This document shows, in pieces, positions 1 to 5,470 of a stretch of 5,615 bases of DNA. Made by a program: the position numbers and the translations under genes. Where the stretch lies: positions 1-5,615 of the forward strand of contig DRQI01000257.1 of the NCBI GenBank assembly GCA_011330545.1, written 5' to 3'. The DNA comes from Flavobacteriia bacterium (GTDB lineage: Bacteria > Bacteroidota > Bacteroidia > Flavobacteriales > Flavobacteriaceae). A model generated the notes under the pieces. That model was given only the letters and a program-made list of their open reading frames with translations, had not been told where the DNA came from and ran no database searches. The stretch's first letter is position 1. Each line of letters begins with the position of its first letter.

Positions 1-1032
1 AAACAGTCTGCACATTTTTACAAAACGGCATTTGGCTTTCAGTCAGAAGCCTTTGCAGGATTGGAAACCGGTGTAAAAGACCACGTTTCGTATGTGTTAA
101 AACAAGATAAGATAAGATTGGTATTAACTACCTCTTTAGAAGAAGGAGGCCCTATCAATGAACATATCAACAAACACGGCGATGGCGTTAAAGTAATAGC
201 ACTTTGGGTAGAAGATGCTACTAAAGCATTTGAAGAAACTACCAAAAGGGGCGCCAAACCTTTTATGAAACCTACCAAAGAAGAAGATGAAAACGGGTAT
301 GTAATCCGATCAGGAATCTATACCTATGGAGAAACCGTACACCTATTTGTAGAGCGTAAAAATTATCACGGACTCTTTTTGCCCGGGTATCAAAAGTGGG
401 AATCGCACTACAATCCTGAGCCTGTAGGCTTAAAATTTATAGACCATATGGTAGGCAATGTAGGCTGGGGCGAAATGCAAGAATGGTGTGAATTTTATGC
501 TAAGGTAATGGGCTTTGCACAAATAGTATCGTTTACCGATGATGATATTTCTACAGAGTATACAGCTTTGATGAGTAAAGTAATGTCTAATGGCAACGGT
601 AGGATAAAATTTCCTATTAATGAACCCGCAAAAGGCAAGAAAAAATCGCAAATAGAAGAATATTTAGATTTTTACAACGGGGCGGGCGTGCAGCATATTG
701 CCGTGGCTACCAATGATATTGTAAAAACGGTTTCTGCTATGCGAGACAGAGGTGTTGAATTTCTATATGTACCCGATACGTATTATGACGATTTGTTAGA
801 GCGTGTAGGAAAAATTGACGAAGACGTTGAAGTATTAAAAAAACACGGCGTGTTGATTGATAGAGACGAAGAAGGGTATTTATTACAACTATTTACAAAA
901 CCCGTAGTAGACAGGCCAACGATGTTCTTTGAGATTATTCAACGCAAAGGAGCACAGTCTTTTGGCGTAGGTAATTTTAAAGCCTTATTTGAAGCCATTG
1001 AACGCGAACAAGCCAATCGGGGAACCTTGTAG
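1..1032 (+). CDS. hpd: 4-hydroxyphenylpyruvate dioxygenase, N-terminus cut off by window edge
   Basis: This enzyme converts 4-hydroxyphenylpyruvate, O2 and Fe(II) to homogentisate and CO2, the second step of tyrosine breakdown, in the cytoplasm. The frame is open from base 1 (KQSAHFYKTAFGFQ...), so the true start lies upstream. A TTG at 61 is internal and is not a start. About 343 residues are visible, and members of the family are near 380, so roughly 40 are missing. The vicinal-oxygen-chelate fold gives the Fe(II) triad: His in IDHMVGNV (visible residue 149, base 445), His in GVQHIA (residue 232, base 694) and Glu in MFFEIIQR (residue 311, base 931). The C-terminal helix (GNFKALFEAIEREQ) is typical of HPPD and closes the active site. 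The second domain is intact, so the gene looks functional. It ends with TAG and converges on the minus-strand operon. The related enzyme hydroxymandelate synthase is unlikely given the tail and context. Confidence 0.95.
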   Translation, partial: KQSAHFYKTAFGFQSEAFAGLETGVKDHVSYVLKQDKIRLVLTTSLEEGGPINEHINKHGDGVKVIALWVEDATKAFEETTKRGAKPFMKPTKEEDENGYVIRSGIYTYGETVHLFVERKNYHGLFLPGYQKWESHYNPEPVGLKFIDHMVGNVGWGEMQEWCEFYAKVMGFAQIVSFTDDDISTEYTALMSKVMSNGNGRIKFPINEPAKGKKKSQIEEYLDFYNGAGVQHIAVATNDIVKTVSAMRDRGVEFLYVPDTYYDDLLERVGKIDEDVEVLKKHGVLIDRDEEGYLLQLFTKPVVDRPTMFFEIIQRKGAQSFGVGNFKALFEAIEREQANRGTL

Positions 1033-1070
1033 TTTTGTGTTAGATTAGAAGGCTATTTGTTATAATATTC

Positions 1071-1103
1071 AACCCTGAAAGGGTTTCAAATCCTTTCAGG
1101 GTT
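1071..1103. terminator. perfect 12-bp hairpin between convergent genes, probable shared terminator
   Basis: The arms AACCCTGAAAGG (1071-1082) and CCTTTCAGGGTT (1092-1103) are perfectly complementary around a 9-base loop. The hairpin lies 38 bases after the stop of the dioxygenase gene on the + strand and 75 bases past the stop of the decarboxylase gene on the minus strand, the usual place for a bidirectional terminator. No T-run follows on either strand, so it does not match the classic intrinsic terminator. The left part is also a nested palindrome (AACCCT-GAA-AGGGTT, 1071-1085), as seen in interspersed intergenic repeats of Bacteroidota, so it may be a repeat copy serving as a terminator. 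Confidence 0.6.
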
Positions 1104-1133
1104 CGTTAGAATTACGCAAAATTCATTGAAGGA

Positions 1134-1156
1134 GTTGCCAAAAACAGGTTGGCAAC
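1134..1156. terminator. 8-bp hairpin just past the decarboxylase gene
   Basis: GTTGCCAA (1134-1141) and TTGGCAAC (1149-1156) form a perfect 8-bp stem with a 7-base loop. It begins about 21 bases after the stop codon of the minus-strand decarboxylase gene, which fits a 3'-end stabiliser or terminator for the minus-strand operon. No U-run follows it on that strand, so its role is an inference from position and structure. Confidence 0.4.
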
Positions 1157-1177
1157 CTATTATGTACCGAACCCGTA

Positions 1178-2260
1178 TTATTTTAAAATTCTATTCACTA
1201 GTTTTTCTTTGGCTTCGGTATCGTCACCACACAACCATTGAAGTACGTTATCTTCCCAGATAGCATCATATTCGGTTTGATTGATAATATGGCGTTCCAT
1301 GGCCAAATCCAATATTTTTCCCGGGTATGACGATTGTGATTTACTTTCCATTTCCCCTAAAGGATAAGGGTCGTCTAAACCCATTATAACCTGTTTATAA
1401 CCTTGATTTTCAATAAGTAATTGCAACGAACCCGTATCGTGTACCAAGGTGTCAAAAAAGATATTTTTGTGGCCAACGGCTTTTCTCGGATGTTGTTTTC
1501 CTTCAAACAAATCAGGCCTGCCGTCAAAACCTTGAATGCGCCTTCCTAAATTGATTTGTGATAGTTGGCCGCCGTGGGCAAAGCAGACACGCATGTTTGG
1601 AAATTTATCCTGATAACCGTTTAAGGTCAAAAAATGATAGGCATCGGCACATTGTGCCAACATCCAAATCAAATGAAAACGCCATGAAATATTTTCTAGC
1701 AAGATAAATTTTTCACCGTCATAAGGATGTATTTCTACTGCCAGATTGTATTTGTTGGCAAGTTCAAAAATGGGTTCGTTTTCTTCGTCAAAAATACAAC
1801 GCCAAGTACCAATGGTATCCATATAATGCGTCGGCAAACACAAGAGTTGCATACCCAGTTCTTCAACGCAGCGTTCTATTTCCCAACAGGCTCCACGTAC
1901 AAATCCGGGATGTACTACAAATCCCGATGTAAATTTAGAAGGATTCTCGTGTTGGATTTTAGCATTAAAATCATTTTGAAATCGCAAGGCCTGTTTCATT
2001 TCTTCAACGCGCAAGCCATTGCCGTAAAGTTGTGATAAATTTAAAACTACGGCATGGTCAATTTGGAAACGCTCCATCCATTCTAATTTTTCTTCCAGAA
2101 AAAAACTAGAATCGGTTACCGGTCGTTTCCAATTTTTTTGGAGCATGAATTTTCGGTCTTTATCCACCCAAAAAATACCTTTGTCTTTCATAAATTGAGG
2201 AATTTCTTCAGGATAAGGCAATAAATGTGAATGGCCGTTGATGCGTAGTTTTCGTTTCAT
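1178..2260 (-). CDS. nbaD: 2-amino-3-carboxymuconate 6-semialdehyde decarboxylase (ACMSD)
   Basis: This is an amidohydrolase-superfamily, metal-dependent decarboxylase that turns 2-amino-3-carboxymuconate 6-semialdehyde into 2-aminomuconate 6-semialdehyde, pulling the intermediate away from spontaneous cyclisation to quinolinate. At 360 residues it is slightly longer than the roughly 335 of well-known members. The Zn-site residues are visible: H10 and H12 in INGHSHLLP, H178 in VEIHPYDG, and D296 in GLDDPYPLG, with the likely catalytic H229 in CFAHGGQL and Arg240/241 just after. The frame opens at an ATG 21 codons upstream (2323), but that stretch (MRRHIYRN...) lies in repeat-like DNA and does not fit the family. 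The start at 2258-2260, just before KRKLRINGHSH, places the HxH motif near residue 10 as expected. The gene is last in the operon, after the dioxygenase that makes its substrate. The nearest alternative is another ACMSD-like decarboxylase (for example gamma-resorcylate type), but the gene order argues for ACMSD. Confidence 0.92.
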   Translation of the reverse strand: MKRKLRINGHSHLLPYPEEIPQFMKDKGIFWVDKDRKFMLQKNWKRPVTDSSFFLEEKLEWMERFQIDHAVVLNLSQLYGNGLRVEEMKQALRFQNDFNAKIQHENPSKFTSGFVVHPGFVRGACWEIERCVEELGMQLLCLPTHYMDTIGTWRCIFDEENEPIFELANKYNLAVEIHPYDGEKFILLENISWRFHLIWMLAQCADAYHFLTLNGYQDKFPNMRVCFAHGGQLSQINLGRRIQGFDGRPDLFEGKQHPRKAVGHKNIFFDTLVHDTGSLQLLIENQGYKQVIMGLDDPYPLGEMESKSQSSYPGKILDLAMERHIINQTEYDAIWEDNVLQWLCGDDTEAKEKLVNRILK

Positions 2261-2266
2261 AGTTGT

Positions 2267-2284
2267 TTCCCGCGAAAGCGAGAA
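2267..2284 (-). repeat. short hairpin six bases before the decarboxylase start
   Basis: On the minus strand, TTCTCGC and GCGGGAA flank TTTC. As RNA this gives a 7-bp stem (one U-G pair) with a 4-base loop, ending 6 bases before the ATG at 2260. The sequence resembles the interspersed palindromes of the TTCCCGC-TTTC-GCGGGAA type that are common in Bacteroidota intergenic DNA (recalled, not searched). A second perfect stem, ATATGC-CTGC-GCATAT, lies at 2310-2325. The hairpin could affect translation start of the decarboxylase. Confidence 0.5.
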
Positions 2285-2364
2285 TTTTAGTAAGTTATCA
2301 TTCCTGTAAATATGCCTGCGCATATAACGGGAGTAAGAATTTTCTTAAGATTCGTAATATCTTT

Positions 2365-2426
2365 TGTCATTCTGAACATAGTGAAGAGTCACTAAAATAG
2401 ACATTTCGATTGTGCTCAACATAACA
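2365..2426. repeat. interspersed intergenic repeat of Bacteroidota type with imperfect inverted ends
   Basis: The element begins TGTCATTCTGAAC and ends GTGCTCAACATAACA, whose reverse complement (TGTTATGTTGAGCAC) is an imperfect match to the start. The internal GTGAAGAGTC resembles the GTGAAGAATC of a repeat seen many times in flavobacterial genomes (recalled pattern, not searched). It fills the space between the dioxygenase stop (2427) and the decarboxylase leader. No open frame or transposase is present, so it is a small non-coding repeat, possibly MITE-like or acting as an RNA hairpin within the operon. Confidence 0.55.
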
Positions 2427-2954
2427 TTATTTTATCTTTTCAGGAGGTTCCATAAAGGCACCACACTTTTTACAAGTACATTTTTCTTTACTACCATAGT
2501 ATTTGTCAAAAATACCCGGCATATCGGTTTCAATATCTTCCAGTGCAAATTCTTCTCGATAAAGCAAAGCATTACAGTTTTCGCAATACCACTCTAAAGC
2601 ATCTAACATACCCTTGGGGCGCGGGTATTCAATAACCAAGCCAACGGTATTAGCTACGCGTTGCGGTGAATGAGGCACTTTGGGTGGCAATAGGTAAATG
2701 TCGCCTTCGTTGATATGAATGTCTTGGGGGTTGCCATCTACCATAATTCTTAAAATCATATCACCTTCTACCTGATAGAAAAATTCAGGAGTTTCATTGT
2801 AATGATAATCTTTTCGGCTATTAGGCCCGCCAACTACCATTACGATAAAGTCGCCGTCTTTCCATACCACTTTATTGCCTACGGGCGGTTTTAATAAATG
2901 GCGGTTTTCGTCAATCCACTTTTTAAAATTTATAGGTTGTACCAGTTTACTCAT
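2427..2954 (-). CDS. nbaC: 3-hydroxyanthranilate 3,4-dioxygenase, bacterial two-metal type
   Basis: This cytoplasmic extradiol dioxygenase of the cupin superfamily opens 3-hydroxyanthranilate with O2 to 2-amino-3-carboxymuconate 6-semialdehyde. With the start at 2952-2954 the protein is 175 residues, the usual bacterial length, and the Fe(II) ligands fall at H51, E57 and H95, the same numbering as the Cupriavidus enzyme. R47, R99 and E109 match its substrate-binding residues. The C-terminal extension carries a rubredoxin-like second iron site: C124-x2-C127 and C161-x2-C164, with an extra C159. An ATG 14 codons further up (2996) is in frame, but its peptide (MSSFPLRRLEWANS) is encoded by a repeat-like stretch and would spoil the family register. 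The gene lies 166 bases upstream of the decarboxylase, whose substrate it makes. Confidence 0.96.
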   Translation of the reverse strand: MSKLVQPINFKKWIDENRHLLKPPVGNKVVWKDGDFIVMVVGGPNSRKDYHYNETPEFFYQVEGDMILRIMVDGNPQDIHINEGDIYLLPPKVPHSPQRVANTVGLVIEYPRPKGMLDALEWYCENCNALLYREEFALEDIETDMPGIFDKYYGSKEKCTCKKCGAFMEPPEKIK

Positions 2955-2972
2955 ACTATTGGCCCATTCTAA

Positions 2973-2990
2973 CCTTCTTAAAGGGAAGGA
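2973..2990 (-). repeat. repeat hairpin, copy 1, in the dioxygenase leader
   Basis: The + strand reads CCTTCTTAAAGGGAAGGA, a 5-bp stem (CCTTC/GAAGG) with a 7-base loop. It matches the element at 3919-3936 at 16 of 18 positions. It lies 18 bases before the chosen dioxygenase start, too far away for its AAGAAGG (minus strand) to serve as a normal ribosome binding site. It resembles a known style of Bacteroidota intergenic repeat built on TCCTTCCC...GAAGG. Confidence 0.5.
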
Positions 2991-3037
2991 ACTCATAACG
3001 GGGCGGTTAAGAGTTTTGAATTATTACTATTGTCATT

Positions 3038-3070
3038 TTTCAGAAATAAATATACTCTAATTTTCTGAAA
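3038..3070. promoter_or_regulatory. two TTTCNGAAA palindromes, candidate operator or hairpin
   Basis: TTTCAGAAA (3038-3046) and TTTCTGAAA (3062-3070) are each palindromic around one central base, and are also exact reverse complements of each other across a 15-base A/T-rich spacer. Their centres are 24 bp apart. They lie in the 168-base gap between the SDR-like gene and the dioxygenase gene, 84 bases upstream of the dioxygenase ATG. Two readings are possible: a tandem operator for a dimeric regulator, or a 9-bp RNA stem acting as a terminator or processing signal after the SDR-like gene. No promoter could be called confidently next to them. Confidence 0.35.
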
Positions 3071-3122
3071 TATAGATACCTTCTTTTATGCGTTTTTTTC
3101 TGCTGATAGTTGTGTTATTTTT

Positions 3123-3908
3123 TTACAGTGACTTTGTCCTACCGCCATCTACGGGTAGGTTGACGCCGTTAATATAGGCAGCAGCCTCACTGGCTAAAAA
3201 GGCAACGGCATTGGCAATTTCACCGGGTTGTGCAAAGCGTTTGGCGGGAATACTGTTTTTCATCATTTTTGAAATTTCTTCAACAGATTTTCCTGTAGCT
3301 GCTGCTTTGTTTTTGATGATTTCTGATAATCGTTCGGTGGAAGTAGCTCCCGGTAATACATTGTTTACGGTGATTCCGAATGCTCCCAATTCATTGGCCA
3401 GGGTTTTACTCCAACTGGCAACGGCACCACGTATGGTATTTGATACCCCCAATCCGTCAAGGGGTTGTTTTACCGAAGTAGAGATAATATTGATAATCCT
3501 GCCGAAATCAGCTTCTTTCATTCCCGGTACAACCGTTTGTACCAAGATATGATTGCTTTTTAGGTGTTGTGTAAAAGCACTTTCAAAATCTTCTAGTTCG
3601 GCTGCAAATATCGGCCCGCCTTTTGGCCCTCCGGTATTATTGACTAAAATATGATAGATACCTACATTTTTTAAATGTGTTGCTACTTTTTCACCCAATT
3701 CAACAGGATTTTGAAAATCTGCTACAATATAATTGTGATTTTGATAGGTATTGGGCAATTCTGTCAATACATTGAGTAATTTTTCTTCATTACGGGCCAC
3801 TAAGGTAATATTGGCACCGAGTTCTGCCAATGCCATTGCCGTTGCTTTGCCGATACCTTGTGTACTGCCACAAACCAAAGCATTTTTTTTTGTTAAGTTT
3901 ATATTCAT
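3123..3908 (-). CDS. SDR-fold protein with altered catalytic residues, in the kynurenine operon
   Basis: A 261-residue protein of the short-chain dehydrogenase/reductase superfamily, at typical classical-SDR length. The nucleotide-binding motif G14-STQ-G18-I-G20 is intact, with R39 after the second strand, D64 (ADF) for the adenine ring, and NNTGGP (90-95) in place of the usual NNAG. By spacing, Ser143 (INIIST) is the catalytic Ser, but the Tyr and Lys of YxxxK are Ser156 and Arg160 (SNTIR), and the usual active-site Asn aligns with His115. The C-terminus (PGEIANAVAFLASEAAAYINGVNLPVDGG) is standard. As I recall, a BKR-like SDR subgroup shares NNTGGP and SNxxR. The ATG at 3906-3908 fits the fold start. 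Its place between the aldehyde dehydrogenase and the dioxygenase suggests a part in this pathway, but its substrate is unknown, and simple NAD(P)H-dependent reduction by the usual mechanism is doubtful. Confidence 0.9.
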   Translation of the reverse strand: MNINLTKKNALVCGSTQGIGKATAMALAELGANITLVARNEEKLLNVLTELPNTYQNHNYIVADFQNPVELGEKVATHLKNVGIYHILVNNTGGPKGGPIFAAELEDFESAFTQHLKSNHILVQTVVPGMKEADFGRIINIISTSVKQPLDGLGVSNTIRGAVASWSKTLANELGAFGITVNNVLPGATSTERLSEIIKNKAAATGKSVEEISKMMKNSIPAKRFAQPGEIANAVAFLASEAAAYINGVNLPVDGGRTKSL

Positions 3909-3918
3909 CTTATCCGGA

Positions 3919-3936
3919 CCTTCTTTACGGGAAGGA
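3919..3936 (-). repeat. repeat hairpin, copy 2, in the SDR leader
   Basis: The + strand reads CCTTCTTTACGGGAAGGA, a 5-bp stem with a 7-base loop. It is the partner of the copy at 2973-2990, with 16 of 18 positions identical. It ends 10 bases before the SDR ATG, so on the minus strand its AAAGAAGG could double as a weak ribosome binding site here. Flanking sequence similarity is partial, which suggests an old, eroded pair of repeat insertions. Confidence 0.5.
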
Positions 3937-3982
3937 GTTTTGTTAGTTATTATTTTTAGCTGTTATCTTGTGTTTTTTCTCG

Positions 3983-4004
3983 CTGCCTTTATTAGAAAAG
4001 GTAG
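3983..4004. other. imperfect hairpin just after the aldehyde dehydrogenase stop
   Basis: CTGCCTTT (3983-3990) and AAAGGTAG (3997-4004) form an 8-bp stem around a 6-base loop. It is complete as + strand RNA through one G-U pair, and has one A-C mismatch in the minus-strand transcript that matters here. It begins 15 bases after the minus-strand stop at 4020. It could reduce read-through or protect the message end, but there is no strong U-run after it and the assignment is weak. Confidence 0.25.
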
Positions 4005-4019
4005 GAAGATTAATATGAT

Positions 4020-5462
4020 TCAATATTTTATACATACATTTTTGGCTTCTGTAAAAAAGCGCAAGGCTTCAAATCCACCTTCACGGCCTACCCCCGAGCT
4101 TTTTACACCTCCAAAGGGCGTACGCAAATCTCGCAACATCCACGTATTTATCCAAACAATTCCTGCTTGTATTTGCTGGCTCATGCGCATAGTACGTTTT
4201 AAGTTATTGGTCCACAAGGTTGCTGATAACCCGTATTTTACTTTATTGGCCATTGTTAAGGCCTCATTTTCTGTAGTAAAAGGCATTAGGGTTACTACGG
4301 GGCCAAAGATTTCTTCTTGGTTTACCCTACATTCGTCGGTAGGCACTTCTATAACGGTAGGCTCTAAATAATAACCGTTTTCAAAACCTTTTACCAATAC
4401 TTTATTGCCGCCACATAAGAGTGTACCGCCTTCTTCTTTGGCGATAGTAACATATTGCATTACTTTTTCAAGATGTGGTTTTGAAACCAATGCGCCAATA
4501 TCGGTAGTGGCTTCTGCCGGATGCCCTACATTGAGTTTTTTTACGCGGGCAACAAAATCGGTTTTAAATTGATTGTAAATCGGTTGCTCTACAAAAATTC
4601 TACTTCCGCATAAACATATTTGGCCTTGATTGGCAAAAGAAGAACGTAGGGTAGTTTCTAACATATCGTCATAGTCACAATCAGCAAAGATGATATTCGG
4701 ATTTTTACCACCTAATTCTAGGGATAGTTTTTTAAACATGGGTGCGGCAACACGCGCGATATGCGCACCGGTAGCTGTTCCTCCGGTAAACGAAATAGCT
4801 TTGATATCAGGATGCTCAACGATGGCTTGCCCCGTAGTGCTTCCTAAGCCGTGAACGATGTTCAGAACACCTTTGGGCAGGCCTGCTTCATTACAGAGTT
4901 CTCCTAGCAGATAGGCGGTCATAGGCGTTACCTCGCTGGGTTTTGCCACTACGCAGTTTCCGGCGGCTAGGGCAGGGGCAATTTTCCAAGTAAAAAGGTA
5001 TAGCGGTAAATTCCACGGTGAGATACATCCTACAACGCCAATGGGTTGGCGTAAGGTATAATTGATAGCGTTAAACCCTACACTTTCGTGGCTTTCACTG
5101 GCAAATTGTGTAATGGCATTGCCAAAAAACCGGAAGTTACTGGCCGCTCTCGGAATGTCTACTGTTTTTGCCAACGAAATAGGTTTGCCATTGTCAGTAC
5201 TTTCCGCTTCAGCGAAACGTTGAAGGTTTTTTTCTAAGAGTTCAGAAATTTTGAGTAAGATACGGCTGCGTTTTTCGATGGTGGTTTGCGACCAATTGGC
5301 AAAGGCATTTTTTGCCGCTCGGCAGGCCTGTGCTACATCGTCTTTTGAAGAGTTCGGAATCTGCCCGTATACTTCACCATTGGCAGGGCAATAATTGTCA
5401 ATCCAATTGTTTGAGACAGGTAAAGTATACTGGCCGTTTATAAAGTTTTTTAGTTGTTGCAT
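4020..5462 (-). CDS. nbaE: 2-aminomuconate 6-semialdehyde dehydrogenase (aldehyde dehydrogenase family)
   Basis: A full-length 480-residue NAD(P)-dependent aldehyde dehydrogenase. It probably oxidises 2-aminomuconate 6-semialdehyde to 2-aminomuconate in the cytoplasm, the step after the decarboxylase encoded downstream. Visible family residues are the oxyanion Asn N151 (SPWNLPLY), the base E249 (LELGGKNPN), the nucleophile C283 (NQGQIC) and E384 (EEIFGP). Two arginines that hold the substrate carboxylates in characterised 2-aminomuconate semialdehyde dehydrogenases seem present: R111 (NFRFFG) and R444 (WMLRDLRTPFGG). The ATG at 5460-5462 begins a normal N-terminus (MQQLKNFINGQY) and lies only 8 bases after the stop of the preceding reading frame, so the two are probably co-transcribed. 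The closest alternative is 2-hydroxymuconate semialdehyde dehydrogenase (XylG/DmpC type), which shares these motifs. The 3-hydroxyanthranilate genes in the same block decide for the amino substrate. Confidence 0.9.
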   Translation of the reverse strand: MQQLKNFINGQYTLPVSNNWIDNYCPANGEVYGQIPNSSKDDVAQACRAAKNAFANWSQTTIEKRSRILLKISELLEKNLQRFAEAESTDNGKPISLAKTVDIPRAASNFRFFGNAITQFASESHESVGFNAINYTLRQPIGVVGCISPWNLPLYLFTWKIAPALAAGNCVVAKPSEVTPMTAYLLGELCNEAGLPKGVLNIVHGLGSTTGQAIVEHPDIKAISFTGGTATGAHIARVAAPMFKKLSLELGGKNPNIIFADCDYDDMLETTLRSSFANQGQICLCGSRIFVEQPIYNQFKTDFVARVKKLNVGHPAEATTDIGALVSKPHLEKVMQYVTIAKEEGGTLLCGGNKVLVKGFENGYYLEPTVIEVPTDECRVNQEEIFGPVVTLMPFTTENEALTMANKVKYGLSATLWTNNLKRTMRMSQQIQAGIVWINTWMLRDLRTPFGGVKSSGVGREGGFEALRFFTEAKNVCIKY

Positions 5463-5470
5463 TGTACTTG

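Noticed and set aside
61..63. TTG as the start of the 4-hydroxyphenylpyruvate dioxygenase gene
   Set aside because: The frame continues to base 1 with family-like sequence (HFYKTAFGFQ), so the TTG is an internal Leu codon.
39..278. A 79-codon minus-strand frame near the left edge
   Set aside because: It is antisense to the dioxygenase frame, which continues open to base 1 with family-like residues.
430..651. A 73-codon minus-strand frame
   Set aside because: It lies inside the 4-hydroxyphenylpyruvate dioxygenase gene on the opposite strand and has no family resemblance.
1727..2035. A 102-codon + strand frame
   Set aside because: It lies wholly antisense to the decarboxylase, which has clear metal-binding motifs; there is no sign of coding on the + strand.
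3041..3077. Possible Bacteroidota promoter (TATTTCTG on the minus strand, close to TAnnTTTG) before the dioxygenase
   Set aside because: One mismatch in the -7 box and no convincing -33 element; the match overlaps the palindromes and could be chance in A/T-rich DNA.
3211..3552. A 113-codon + strand frame
   Set aside because: It is antisense to the SDR-like gene and shows no domain or plausible leader.
3751..4371. A 206-codon open frame on the + strand
   Set aside because: It overlaps the SDR-like and aldehyde dehydrogenase genes in antisense, spans their intergenic gap, and its translation has no recognisable domain. It is a shadow of the coding sequence on the other strand.
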